A stretch of 64,000 bases of DNA from Geotrypetes seraphini (Eukaryota; Chordata; Amphibia; Gymnophiona; Dermophiidae), in NCBI RefSeq assembly GCF_902459505.1, contig NC_047088.1:28886730-28950729 (forward strand). Direction: 5' to 3'. A program made the position numbers and the translations under genes. Below, one piece after another: positions 22,062 through 32,285 of this stretch. Every line of letters begins with the position of its first letter. Position 1 is the stretch's first letter. The notes under the pieces were generated by a model, which saw only the letters and a program-made list of their open reading frames with translations, was not told the origin of the DNA and did no database searches.

Positions 22062-22370
22062 GTTTTATTTCTGTATATTACCTTGAAAACTGGACTAATA
22101 CGGCCACTACACCATTTCACTTACTGTAATGCAGAAACTTCCCTCTTGGATCTGATGTTTTCAATGTTTTGTCAACAGTGATTCCAAGATCCTTTTTCTT
22201 GGTTCAGGACCCAGCATCATATAGCTATATCCAGGAAAAAATAATTCAGTGTGCATCACTTTACCCCTGTCCGCATTTAAATTTAATTTGAATGGCCAGT
22301 TCCACATCTTGCATGGTTCTCTTGCAATTCCACATTCTCTACTTGTGATCTAATGCTTTCGAATATCGCT
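22062..22370 (-). mobile_element. Decayed CR1 RT fragment
   Basis: Minus-strand reading gives GKVMH, then KKDLGITVDKTLKTSDP, matching the CR1 region after the FADD box (KCKVMHVG...ERDLGVMVD). Fragmentary and old. Confidence 0.6.
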
Positions 22371-22384
22371 CTATGCAAATACCT

Positions 22385-23800
22385 GGTAGCGATTTATGTT
22401 CGAATCTGTTTTTATTAATAGTGTAGCCAAAAAATAGAACCAACAGAATCCAAAATATACAAATAGTCAACAAGTCACAACTGTACAAGAAAACACAACC
22501 CACCCAAGCCCGCCCCAACAAGGCAAATCCTCCCCCCCAACACTCATGAGTTCGGTATAGAAGGCGATCAGGAGGTCTCTAACACTTCAGGGGCCCGGAC
22601 TCTTGTGGCCCCTGGATCATCTAAAAGGGGGGTCCCACAAAACAAACACCCCTAAAAGAGTAAAAGAAAGGTGATTGCAATATCCGGTCCCGAGCTAGAG
22701 TTCAATATCCCACAGACTTCCTAAGAAACAGTATTCAAAATAAGGCTACACCCTTGCGGGGATAAAGAATTCAGATAAGCACCCCAAACAATCAAAAAAT
22801 GACCACGTCTGCCTGGGCGGCCCACCGCCTCACGGGCCTCCCACAACATCAAATTATGCACCAAAGATCTCCATCCCCAAAAGGATGGCGGTTCAGACAA
22901 CGAGCAAGGAGACACACCTTATGACACCACAAGGAACCCCCTTTAGGTAAACCTCGGAAAGCTCCCTGGAAGTCAAGGACCCATTGCTCCACCATACCCG
23001 AGAGGGTGCAAGGGAAAAGACATTGGATATAATTTGTTATAGTCCTCCAAAAGGAGCGTATAGTCCAACAATCCCAAAAAGAATGAGCAAAAGTATTAGG
23101 TTCCTGGCCACACTTCAAACAGAGAGGGGAGGGAACACACCCCAATTTTACGTAACTGTACTTGGGTATAATAAGCTCTATAAAGCACTCGAACATAACA
23201 CTCCTGAAATACCGCTCCTGTGATCAACCGAGGGATCCCACTCACGGCACCCAAAATGTTCCACCGACTAAGGTCTTCATGACGCTCCTGTCCCCCCCAC
23301 CTTGCTTGTAGCCTCAAAGTCTTTAGGGCCTTATGTAACGCCGATACCGATGTGTGAGAGCCCGCCACCCCTATAAAGAAAACCTGAAGACTTTTCCCTA
23401 TAGGTGGCGCAATCTGCTCCGGAGGGAGAGAAGAAATGTAATGCTTAGCCTGACAATAGGCGAAAGTAACCCCCCCCCCCCAACAGGGTCCTAACATCGC
23501 CGAACTTGTGGAGAGGTTTTAAGCGGCCCTCAGGAGTCAGCAAATGCTCCACTGTGTGGATCCCATGTCAAGCCCAATCTAAGAAAGCGGGGTTATCTCT
23601 CCCCGGGTGAAAAGCCAAATTCCCTCTCAGAGAGATCTGATTAGTCACCCTGGGGTCCCCGCCCAACTTCATATGAAACTCCCCCACACCACCCTCATAG
23701 ATTTTAAAAGAATACTCGACCGGAACACAGGTGGGATGTCCTTAGTAGGTAAATAGAAAAGACTAAGAAAAGAGTGAGGGGCATAGAAAGCTGATTCAAA
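22385..23800 (-). mobile_element. Tx1-type L1 LINE, ORF2 C-terminus and 3' end
   Basis: Three minus-strand frames (23497-23096, 23196-22849, 22915-22721) cover an L1/Tx1 C-terminus, with the zinc-knuckle-like CLKCGQEPNTFAHSFWDC and the block YRAYYTQVQLRKIGV. At least two frame changes separate them. The 3' UTR extends to about 22385 on the plus-strand left. Confidence 0.75.
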
Positions 23801-24360
23801 ATATAAAGTGGTTTATTGATCCGCTCCCTGTAGCCAGTCCAGCCTCCTTCCAAGTAATGATAGTGGACTTTCGGCTTGCGCCTGGTAGTGATTTAAAAAA
23901 AAGAAAAAAAGAATCAACCTTTTGTGGCCTGCAGCATATTTGTTTTGGCCTGCCAGATTTTTGTGTTTTACTTGGGGGGGGGGGGAGGTTGACACATGCT
24001 ATATATAATACATGATTTGTTGGAGGTTTTCTCTATTTCTGTAAATCTCTCAGCTATTGGAGCAGTCCTTGACCAAGAGCAAAAGTCCCTGGTTTCCTGT
24101 GGAACTTGGTGCTTGGCCATCAAGTCTGCAGCTCAATAGTTCAGACAGAAACTTAGATTGGTTTATTTTCATTGATGCTGGTTTATCAGGTAGGTTTTAT
24201 TTCTTGCCCCACCAAGACTAAGGGCTCCCTTTACCCTCTGCTGCTAACTGTTCAGGTTTTCAGAGCTGCTCCTTGTTTCTGAGAGAAAATTTGGGAACTG
24301 GAGATAAGTGCTGGCAATGGAACAAATGCAGCTGTAATATAGCATCTCTTTCTCTGACAG
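23801..24360. other. PGRMC1 intron 1, 3' part
   Basis: A G-run (about 23963-23978) and no repeat I can name. The tract TCTCTTTCTCTGACAG before 24361 is the acceptor of exon 2. Confidence 0.5.
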
Positions 24361-24516
24361 ATGGACCGTATGGTATTTTTGCTGGAAGAGATGCATCAAG
24401 GGGCCTTGCAACCTTCTGCCTGGATAAGGAGGCTCTGAAGGATACCTGGGATGATCTGTCTGATCTCACTGTTTCCCAGAAAGATACGCTGAACGACTGG
24501 GAATCTCAGTTTGTCT
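24361..24516 (+). CDS. PGRMC1: PGRMC1 exon 2
   Basis: Continues the cytochrome-b5-like domain: [20 protein letters not shown] then [20 protein letters not shown] and NDWESQF. Y105 corresponds to human Y113, the haem-coordinating tyrosine (family knowledge). The preceding CAG is at 24358-24360 and the donor GTAAGT starts at 24517. The exon enters in phase 1 (G from exon 1 plus AT makes D102) and leaves with one base of the codon completed in exon 3. Its 156 nt keep the frame. Confidence 0.96.
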
Positions 24517-25164
24517 GTAAGTAATTTCCACAGCATGCTAAAAAAATTATATCCTTTGGAGTATGCATCTTTGGTGAGGGAAGTCTAGGTGTGTACTTAC
24601 TGTGAGCCTAATCTTGACTGGCCAAGCAATGCAGAGAGGAGTTAAGCATGGGTATTAGTTCACATGGAAGACACAAGTGCCACACAGTATTAAAGTGAAA
24701 ACAAACAGGGTTTTTTTTTTTTTTTTTTTTTTTTGTCACTTGCATAATGGAAGAAACCAGGTTCAGGGCAGCATTGCTATAAAATCTCTTTTATTGAAAT
24801 TTTGCAAATTACAAACCCAACATAAGTAGCATCACATACCCACCCAGACCCTCCCCAAAGTCCTCGCTTCTTCCCTCTTACTATAAAACATACAGAAAAA
24901 CTAGAACACCATTGAGAAATCCAGGGCAGCCTTGAAGGGTTGGGTGAAAAGAGTTAATGACCTTCATATAACCTAAATGCTGTTCTGGTTGAAAATAAAG
25001 ACATGAGGGATCTGCACCATGAAATCAGAGGGGAGGTAACAGCAATAATATACACACATCTGAACAAAAAAGAACATGTCGGCACACATCTGTGGCTGTT
25101 TTGCACATAAATATCAGTGTCATGAAAATTTTATGTGTAAGAAACCTTTTTTTGAGGCTGATAT
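24517..25164. other. PGRMC1 intron 2, first part
   Basis: Contains a T-tract of over 20 at about 24711-24734. At 24780-24905 lies an L1-type 3' tail in reverse (CTTTTATTGAAATTTTGCAA). Confidence 0.5.
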
Positions 25165-25677
25165 ACAAGGTCAGATCAAAAAGTTCTTGGACTGATTTTT
25201 ATAAAGATTACAACTTAGTCCATTGGGTCCCCTTTCCTACATATACACTTTTCCACTTTTGGAAATGGTCCTTAAACGCATCTTCAGGAATCGCCAAAAG
25301 TTGCTGTGTCTTCAGTGGTGTTGAATCATTTTCCTTTCATCATGGATCTGAGTTTAGGAAACAAGGGGAAGTTAGCAGGGGCCAAATTGGGAATGTAAGG
25401 TGACAAGAACTGTCATTGCATTTTTTTTGCAGTTCTGTTCGGTCATTAAATGTGGAACAAACTTTAAGCAAAAAACAAAAGGAATTGACCCCAAAATATC
25501 CACAAAGAAGAAAATCCAGAGAAAACAAAAAAAAAAACAACCCTCTGTGGAGTGACGATGTTCCTAAATGGACTTTATTTGAAAGTGTCAAAGTTCCAAA
25601 GGTACACTGAAATCATCCACATAAAAATAAATTAATCCACATAAAGGCCTTAACGGACCTAGTCCGCTAGGGATACA

Positions 25678-25725
25678 GGACCCAACACGGTCCGCGTTTC
25701 GACAAAAAGTCTTCTTCAGGAGTCC
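25678..25725 (-). ncRNA. Hammerhead-ribozyme-like motif, copy 2
   Basis: Minus strand: GGACUC, CUGAAGA, stem II GAC/GUC with a U5 loop, GAAA, stem III ACGCG/CGUGU (one G-U pair), U at the cleavage position, GGGUCC. Stem I pairs over six bases with one wobble. As in copy 1, an extra A sits before stem II. Confidence 0.6.
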
Positions 25726-25833
25726 TTGGGGGGTCCTATAAAGGTGAGTACGTGGGAAACAATTGTGTGGTGAGCAAGCAGTGTCTCACTTCCGGCTCAC
25801 CACACAATTGTTTCCCACGTAATCACCTTTATA

Positions 25834-25881
25834 GGACCCCTGAAGAAGACTTTTTGTCGAATCGCAGACCGTGTTGGGTCC
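25834..25881 (+). ncRNA. Hammerhead-ribozyme-like motif, copy 3 (decayed)
   Basis: Plus strand mirror of copy 2: GGACCC, CUGAAGA, GAC/GUC stem, then GAAU in place of GAAA, and GGGUCC. The changed core base makes activity unlikely. Confidence 0.55.
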
Positions 25882-26039
25882 TGTATCCCTAGCGGACTAG
25901 GTCCTTTAAGGCTCTTATGTGGATGATTTCAGTGTACCTTTTGGAACTTTGACACTTTCAAATAAAGTCTATTTAGGAACATCATCGCTCCACAGAGGTT
26001 TTTGTTTTTTTTTTTTGTTTTCTCTGAACAAACTTTAAG

Positions 26040-26145
26040 AACATAAAAATTGCCGCTGCTGGGTCAGACTAGTGGTCCATCGTGCCTGGCAGTCCGCTCA
26101 CGTGGCGGCCCTCTGGTCAAAGACCAGCGCCCTAACAGACTAGCC
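26040..26145 (-). mobile_element. CR1 3' tail
   Basis: AGAACATAAAAATTGCCGCT then GGGTCAGACTAGTGGTCCAT is the reverse of the CR1 3' UTR, of the subgroup at 45211. Confidence 0.75.
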
Positions 26146-26350
26146 CTACCTGCGTACGTTTGCAGCAACATGAGACATCCCCACCTTCTCTGTTAAAATG
26201 TTGTGGCATATAAACCAGTGGAGATGTTGCATTCCTCTGCCAATTCTCTTAACCGTTGATAACCAATTGGCACGCATAAGAACCCTCACTTGATCAAAGT
26301 AATCATCATCAGTTGTCATTGATCTTCCAGTTCGCGAATTGTCTGCTAGC

Positions 26351-26588
26351 GAGTGACATGGGGACAAATTTTTCCCCATCCCCCATGGGAACTCATTTTA
26401 CTGTCCTGGTGACTTCTTTTCCTGGTCCTGCCCCATTCCTGCAAGCTCTGTCCTCTTCTGCACAAGCCTCAAACGCTTTAAAATCATAAGTGTTCGAGAT
26501 TTGTGTGGTTAAGGCAGAGCTTACAGGGGACGGGATGGGGAAATTGAGTTCCTGCGAGGACAGGGAAAAATTTGTCTCCATGTCATTC
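26351..26588. mobile_element. MITE with about 50-bp TIRs, TGACATGGGGACAAATTTTT family
   Basis: Left TGACATGGGGACAAATTTTT and right AAAAATTTGTCTCCATGTCA are inverted, extending inward to GGAACTCA/TGAGTTCC. Flanks TGCTAGCG and CTCTATCG could be a decayed 8-bp duplication. Confidence 0.7.
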
Positions 26589-26867
26589 TCTATCGTCTTC
26601 TACTCAAAAACACCTGATGTGACCCCATAAGCCACTTTCAACATGTCATAAGTTTCTGTAGCGATCTTACCCAATTTAAAACAGAACTTCATGCTATAGT
26701 GCTTCTCATTGAGGTCACACATGATGAAAAATAGCCAATCACAAAAACTGCTTTAACCGTGAGACAAACAGATATCAACAAATGGGAAAAGGAGGGTTAC
26801 TCATGAGGTTTCAAGCTACTCAATGCAGCCTAGTGCGTCTCAAAAGACCTTCCCACTGGCACGTAAT

Positions 26868-27515
26868 TTAAACTGCAATGAGATCTCAAAGTCAAATTTC
26901 ATCAAATAACAACAAACTTTTATTTATATTGACTGGAATAGCAGTACAACAAATTACACACAATTGGAAAAATTGTGACAGATTGAACTATAATTTTTGG
27001 TGGAACTCAGTTTGCCATATATATAAAATGGAACATACATTTGCAACACAAAAAGGATATATGGATAAATTCAAAAAGATTTGGGGACCATTAACAAAAT
27101 ATTGTAATAATTGAATTTCATTTTCCCATAATAAGAAAATAGTTAAAGAAGAAAGGGAGGGAGGGGATATGGGAGGGGGATTTATACTCTTTATTATAAA
27201 TTATAAATAAAATATTATTAATAGATGGTATTCTTACATGAAAACAATGTAATAAAGGGAGGGGGAAAAAGGTTAATAATTTAAAAAATAATTGATAAAA
27301 TCATTACAATATATATGTTGTATAACTTTATAAGAAAAATAATTACAGTTATATGATATATAAAATCATAAGAAATATAAGATAAGAAATGTTATGTATA
27401 AAATACATTATAGAAATATCAAGTGTATTATTAAGATAATTGTATGAAAATTTATGACACTTGTTGTTAAATGAAAAAAAAATCAATAAAAAACTTAAAC
27501 TGAAAAAAAAAATAA
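26868..27515 (+). mobile_element. L1 LINE 3' end, 5'-truncated
   Basis: An open frame at 26878-27114 has the L1 ORF2 C-terminus LLFILTGIAVQQITHNWKNC and FKKIWGPLTKY. A 3' UTR with AATAAA-like words and an A-run ends at about 27515. The same region recurs at 62890-63190. Confidence 0.8.
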
Positions 27516-27611
27516 ACTGTCTTGGAACTTTTGAGTCATATACTGTATAGGCTGAACATGCCACAGCTGAGTGCTGGCAACCTACACTTTCCTCAGCTGT
27601 GCTAACTCTTT

Positions 27612-27658
27612 GACCCAACACGGTCTGCGATTCGACAAAAAGTCTTCTTCAGGGGTCC
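27612..27658 (-). ncRNA. Hammerhead-ribozyme-like motif, copy 4 (decayed)
   Basis: Minus strand: GGACCC, CUGAAGA, GAC/GUC stem, GAAU, and a partial partner strand at the truncated edge. Confidence 0.5.
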
Positions 27659-27766
27659 TATAAAGGTGAGTACGTAGGAAACAATCGTGTGGTGAGCCGG
27701 AAGTGAGACACTGCTTGCTCACCACACAATTGTTTCCCACGTACTCACCTTTTATAGGACCCCCGC

Positions 27767-27814
27767 GGACTCCTGAAGAAGACTTTTTGTCGAAACGCGG
27801 ACCGTGTTGGGTCC
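27767..27814 (+). ncRNA. Hammerhead-ribozyme-like motif, copy 5
   Basis: Plus strand: GGACUC, CUGAAGA, GAC/GUC stem with a U5 loop, GAAA, ACGCG/CGUGU stem III, U, GGGUCC. Identical in core to copy 2, at a separate site. Confidence 0.6.
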
Positions 27815-28194
27815 TGTATCCCTAGCGGACTAGGTCCTTTAAGGCCTTTATGTGGATGAATTTATTTTTATGTGGATGATTTCAGTGTGCATTTGCTTAG
27901 TAGGCTTCCCCTGATTTGGTGTACAAGTTTTCCATGCATAATGTTTGCATAAAATTACCTTTCTGCATCTTGCAGTTTTGAGCTTGCAATGGAAGCCGTG
28001 CTCTCTGCTGTCCACATGCCGCACCACTGTGTGGCTTTCTACTTTGTCCTCTTAGCTTCACTTAGTCATTAGAAAGAAGAAAAGTGTTTCTTTCTGTAGA
28101 GAATAGTTTAGGCCTGACCGAGAGAAAGACACTTGGAAATAGTGCATTGTACTTCTAGTCAGTCTGATTGAGCAGGCACACTCCATCTGGAATT

Positions 28195-28600
28195 CTTAGA
28201 TCTTCTCAAAATCTACTTTTTTGTTTCCTCACTCAAAACTTTTCATGTGCGACGTACCACATCATTTGCCATTGCAGTACCCCCCAAATCTGGAACTCCC
28301 TGCCCTCCTATTAAGGGAAGAATCAAATATTGACAAATTTAATGGAGCATTGAAATGCTTCCTCTAGAGACGCTTTTAATCTATGAAAAGGCAGCTCTCG
28401 ACTAACTTTCTCCTACTCTTTTGTGTTATCCTTAGATGTCGTCTTGTCTAAAATTGTTGTATTTCATCCTCTACCCTCTTGTTTTCTGTTTGTCAGTGGG
28501 TCTTGTTCCGTGTTTTTGGTTCTTGTTAATTATTTTAATTCTGATCCCCCTCAATTTAATTGTATTGTATATCACCTTGAATGGCATCTGGAGCAGGCCT
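28195..28600 (+). mobile_element. L2-like LINE 3' fragment
   Basis: Frame LELPALLLREESNIDKFNGA then LKCFL is the WNSLPxxLR...FKxxLKTxLF end of L2-like RTs. The AT-rich 3' UTR runs to about 28600. Confidence 0.6.
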
Positions 28601-28710
28601 CCTTTAGGCACATTTTGTACACTTGATTGATGTTTCCCTCGGAAACAGAACACTAGAGTATTTTCAAAGTGCCAGGATAAGAGGCTGGAGCACCATGAGG
28701 TTTCTGATAC

Positions 28711-28903
28711 TAGGGGTAGGCAATTCCGGTCCTCGAGAGCCACAGACAAGTCAGGTTTTCAGGATATCCACAATTAATATGTATGAGATGGATTTGCATG
28801 CACTGTCTCCTTGAGATGCTAATTCTCTCATGCATATTTATTATGGATATCCAGAAAACCTGACCTGCCTGTGGCTCTCTAGGACCAGAATTGCCTACCC
28901 CTG
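28711..28903. mobile_element. Palindromic hAT-like MITE
   Basis: Left AGGGGTAGGCAATTCCGGTC and right GACCAGAATTGCCTACCCCT are inverted over nearly the full length. No clear 8-bp duplication remains. Confidence 0.75.
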
Positions 28904-28909
28904 AAATAG

Positions 28910-29848
28910 TCAGATAACCCTCTGCTGTTTGTTAGGATCTATGGTTGATGAATAACAAAAGAACTAAACTAATTCAGTCTCAGCTAAATTTTAACAGCAG
29001 AAGAGTATGTGGTACTATTGTGTAATTCTTTGCCTGCTGTTATATTTAGTACCTGGCTTTTTTGATGTAAAATGTATTTTGCAGCTGGACCCTGAACTTG
29101 GGATTTTATGGCTGTCCTTTTTCTGGTTTTGTCAATGCTCGTGTCTGATTAGAGATGGATAAGTGTGTGCCTAGGCCCAATCCTGTTTGAAAAACACCGT
29201 CACAGATAATTCCCTGTGGAGCAGCCTCTGATGCTCTGCTGCATTATGCCTGCATGCTGAATCAGCTCTAAGGAGCATCAGGTGCTGGCTACAACTCAGG
29301 AGTTCAGTAATGGTGGGGAAAGAGGATTTCAAACTTTCTGAACAAACAGCTTTTGTCCAAAAAAATCCTCCCTGCAGCACTAATATACATAGCCCCTGCT
29401 TTAAAATCAGGATACATATCCAAATTATATACTGGGGTAGGAGAGGCTGTGCCACTGATGTTCAGTAGCACTTATGCAGTGGTACGGTTTGGTTTATCAG
29501 CTGCTACTGCTGTAGCACTTTCTGGTTCATGTTGGAATGGTGTGGGGGCTGACCCACTTAGCGGCAATTTTTAGCCTGCTAATTGGCTGTCCTAACTTTA
29601 TCCAGGTACTGGTCTGAATATCAGCTGGGATTCACATATGACTCAGATATTCAGTGCCAGCACCCAGATTAGGCATAACCGTGGCTATTTTGGGCCACTT
29701 CAGCAGCTTTAAAATCACTGACCATTGTGGGCTGAATTACAGGTCATGATAGATATTTTTCATCCCCTTCAGCATAAGGCTAGTTGACTTTAGAGCCACA
29801 GGCATCGTCAGAACCAAATTAATGACTGTTTTTTAATGTCTCCAACAG
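28910..29848. other. PGRMC1 intron 2, 3' part
   Basis: No repeat or gene recognised. It ends with TTTTTTAATGTCTCCAACAG, the acceptor of exon 3. Confidence 0.5.
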
Positions 29849-29949
29849 TTAAGTACCATCATGTTGGCAAACTGCTGAAGGAAGGAGAAGAGCCAACAGA
29901 ATACAGCGATGAGGATGAAAAGGACGCTAAAGACAAAAAGAAAGATTAG
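29849..29949 (+). CDS. PGRMC1: PGRMC1 exon 3 with stop
   Basis: Last coding exon: [20 protein letters not shown] then [12 protein letters not shown] and TAG at 29947-29949. The EYSDEDE stretch keeps the acidic casein-kinase-2-like site near the C-terminus known for the family; the end is more lysine-rich than I recall for the human protein. Acceptor CAG at 29846-29848. The three exons total 561 nt. Confidence 0.95.
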
Positions 29950-32285
29950 AGGAAATGGCCATGGGGGGAAAAAAATCTATTTTTGTATCTGAAAAGACAG
30001 ATATGTAATATTCCAGTTTTGTTTTATGCAGTCCTTGTTAACAAGATGCAGATTTATCTTGTTTCTCTCCCTCCCTCCCCCCTTTCATTCTCATAGCCAT
30101 TGTTTTGAGCAGGTAAAATATGGCCTATTATGGATGACTTCAAGCCTCACCCTGGTATAGAGGCTGCTCCTTCTACAACAGTATCCCAAGATAGTATACA
30201 AAAATCTTTTTGCGGTTATTTTAAGGCTGACTTGGTGGAGATGTGCAGGGCCTCAGTGCTTTTTCAGTCGGAGCTTAGCACTGTGCCCTGTTGGGCTGTG
30301 ACAGACTAACAGTGCATATTTTTACTAAGCACACAGCATTTAGGACTGAAGCTTTGAGATGCATTTTTGCATCAAGTGTTATCAGTTTATTTTCATATGT
30401 TAAAGCTGTCCCTTTGGAATTGCTGTGTATCTAGGGATAAGAGGGGAGCACAGAGATGGGAGTTACTCTTCAGATCAGCCTAAACACTACTGCTCTCTTC
30501 CACTTAGGACCTACGAATGAATACTCCTTATAAAGTGGTTGTTTAATTTGGAGGACGAGGGCTGAGAAAGTCAGAAGTCGTGGGGGTTGTAAACTTTTTC
30601 CCCCATCCACTTTACTGCCAATTCCTTTTTTTTTCCAGTACTCCTTTCTCCACTCCCTAATCTTGCCAACTTTTTCCTTCCTTCCCCCTCCCCTCTTCCT
30701 CAAAAAAGAGCAAGCTCTGCTTCTTTTCCCTCTTTCTTCCATCCTTCCTTCTGCAGTTGGCTAATTGGGGCCACGTCTCAGCTGCGTCCTACAGAAACCT
30801 GACAGCAGGGCCCCTCGCAAACTCTGCTTATGCAGCCAACACTACTTATGCAATGACATTTTAGCACTGAATGCTGAGCAGAGACATCATTGAAAATAAG
30901 CATTTGGTGATTATATAAAGGTTTTATTCCAATGTAGTGAAATTAACTAAGCATTAACAAATCTGTCTAGTGCTCCATAGTGTGGTAGAGATCCTTCCAG
31001 GGCTGCCTAGATCGCACAGAAAAGATACAAACATAGTTGACATTCCAAAAGTTAGTTTATTAGGTATGTAAAAAAAAAAAAAAATCCGTGTACACGGGTA
31101 TTGTTTTCTCTTAGCCTTGCACATCTTCCATCAAAAAGCAAAGCATTCCTTTGGGGTTTAAGGTCAAGTTTGTAGAACATATTTGTTTGTGGTGTTATCA
31201 GGCCTGACACCTGCTTGGCTTTTAGACATCAGGGTAGAATGAGCAAAGGACTGGTGATCCAGGCACCTTAGGTATGTTTCCTACTGCTTGTTGAAGATGA
31301 GATATATTTCACGCTGCTGTTTCTTACTAGTAACAAACTGATTCTGCAGTTCTTTTGGTTGGTTTAAAAGATGTGCATCTTTTTTTGTATTGTTAATGGG
31401 TTCTGTTGAAAAATTAAACAAGCAATTTATAATCCTTGAAAACTGGTTGTATCTTGGTATAATTAAGCTATATATGGGATTGATGTGTAAGAGCTGCCAC
31501 CTATGGTGGAGGCTCTGAAGCCAGGGTTTGGAACAGCACTTGGTAACCACCTTCTTTCTGCAGCATGACCTCAAGGCTTTCCTACACTCTGCCTCTGAGA
31601 TTCTATACCCAAAACATTCATTGTGGGGTTGGTTGTCTACAGCAACTTCAGCATTTGGAACCTAGGACAATACCAGACTTCACAGTCTACAGCTCTGAAA
31701 TATCAAAAGAGACAAGTTAATCTAATCAAGTATTTTTTTAATTATAACTTTTGGGCAGACTGGATGGACCGTTAAGGTCTTTTTCTGCCGTCATTTACTA
31801 TGTTATGGAAGCCATATAAAGCTGAAGGCAGAGAGAACTATCTCTTGCTCAGCTATTAATGGTGGTAACTTAGAGCCTCTGCTTTTCAATCCAGCAGTGT
31901 GTTTTTTTCTCTTTATCACTGTGGCAGCAATCGCAATGTCTAGAAAAGAAAGGCACTGCTTTATCTTCTCCAGTGGTAGAGCTCCACCTTGGGAGGCAGA
32001 GTAGACGATCAATGTGGAGGAGGAAGATAAAGTAGAGGAACCTGAAGGGGCAGATATGATGCTTAAAAAATAAAAAAAGAGAGAAACGCCGATTTGCCCA
32101 CTTCCTACTCCTACACTGGTCTTTCCAGGGGACTTTTTGTGTAGTCCTTACGAATTGTGCTTTGTTCTAGTGTGGTTCAAGAACAAGGTTGACTACTTCT
32201 GTCAAACAAAAGGACACCGACTTGGAGTCTGTACACAGTGATCTAGCACTGAACCATGGCTAGGTCCAAAACTTGTGGATAAGGA
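29950..32285 (+). other. PGRMC1: PGRMC1 3' UTR and downstream, boundary unclear
   Basis: No AATAAA was found in the first 2.1 kb past the stop; the first is at about 32069-32074, and ATTAAA occurs near 31412. A CR1-type tail (GGGCAGACTGGATGGACCGT) lies at 31753-31806. The end of the transcript cannot be fixed. Confidence 0.4.

Larger units (their letters stand above)
25466..26028. mobile_element. Palindromic retro-repeat with two facing hammerhead-like motifs
   Basis: The left arm (about 25513-25790) and right arm (about 25795-26028) are reverse complements around GCAAGCAGTGTCTCACTTCC. Both arms hold CCTAGTCCGCTAGGGATACA or its reverse, plus a hammerhead-like motif. GAACAAACTTTAAG on the left (25451-25465) and right (26027-26041) is a candidate target duplication. 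No protein is encoded. Confidence 0.7.
25165..27550 (-). mobile_element. Mariner fossil with four later insertions
   Basis: Ends GGTCAGATCAAAAAGTTCTTGG (25168) and, reversed at the right, ATGACTCAAAAGTTCCAAGA (27520-27545) are mariner-like inverted repeats. Minus-strand transposase pieces: N-terminal ETYDMLKVAYG (about 26600-26665), helix-turn-helix with NILTEKVGMSHVAANV (26150-26370) and the catalytic-core end resembling HSPYSPDLAPxDFFLFPKL near 25340-25410. Insertions are the hammerhead palindrome (25466-26028), CR1 tail (26040-26145), MITE (26351-26588) and L1 (26868-27515). Confidence 0.8.
27612..27893. mobile_element. Second palindromic hammerhead repeat, left arm truncated
   Basis: Same family as 25466-26028; the arms meet around CCGGAAGTGAGACACTGCTT. 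The left arm starts abruptly within the ribozyme-like motif, while the right arm runs on to CATGTGGATGATTTCAGTG-like sequence. Confidence 0.7.

Noticed and set aside
25165-27550. Host gene with mariner-derived domain
   Set aside because: The transposase parts are broken by unrelated insertions and no splice-consistent frame links them.
17911-29949. PGRMC2 as the identity of the b5-domain gene
   Set aside because: The C-terminus [20 protein letters not shown] is PGRMC1-like, and SLC25A43 and AKAP17B are neighbours of PGRMC1.
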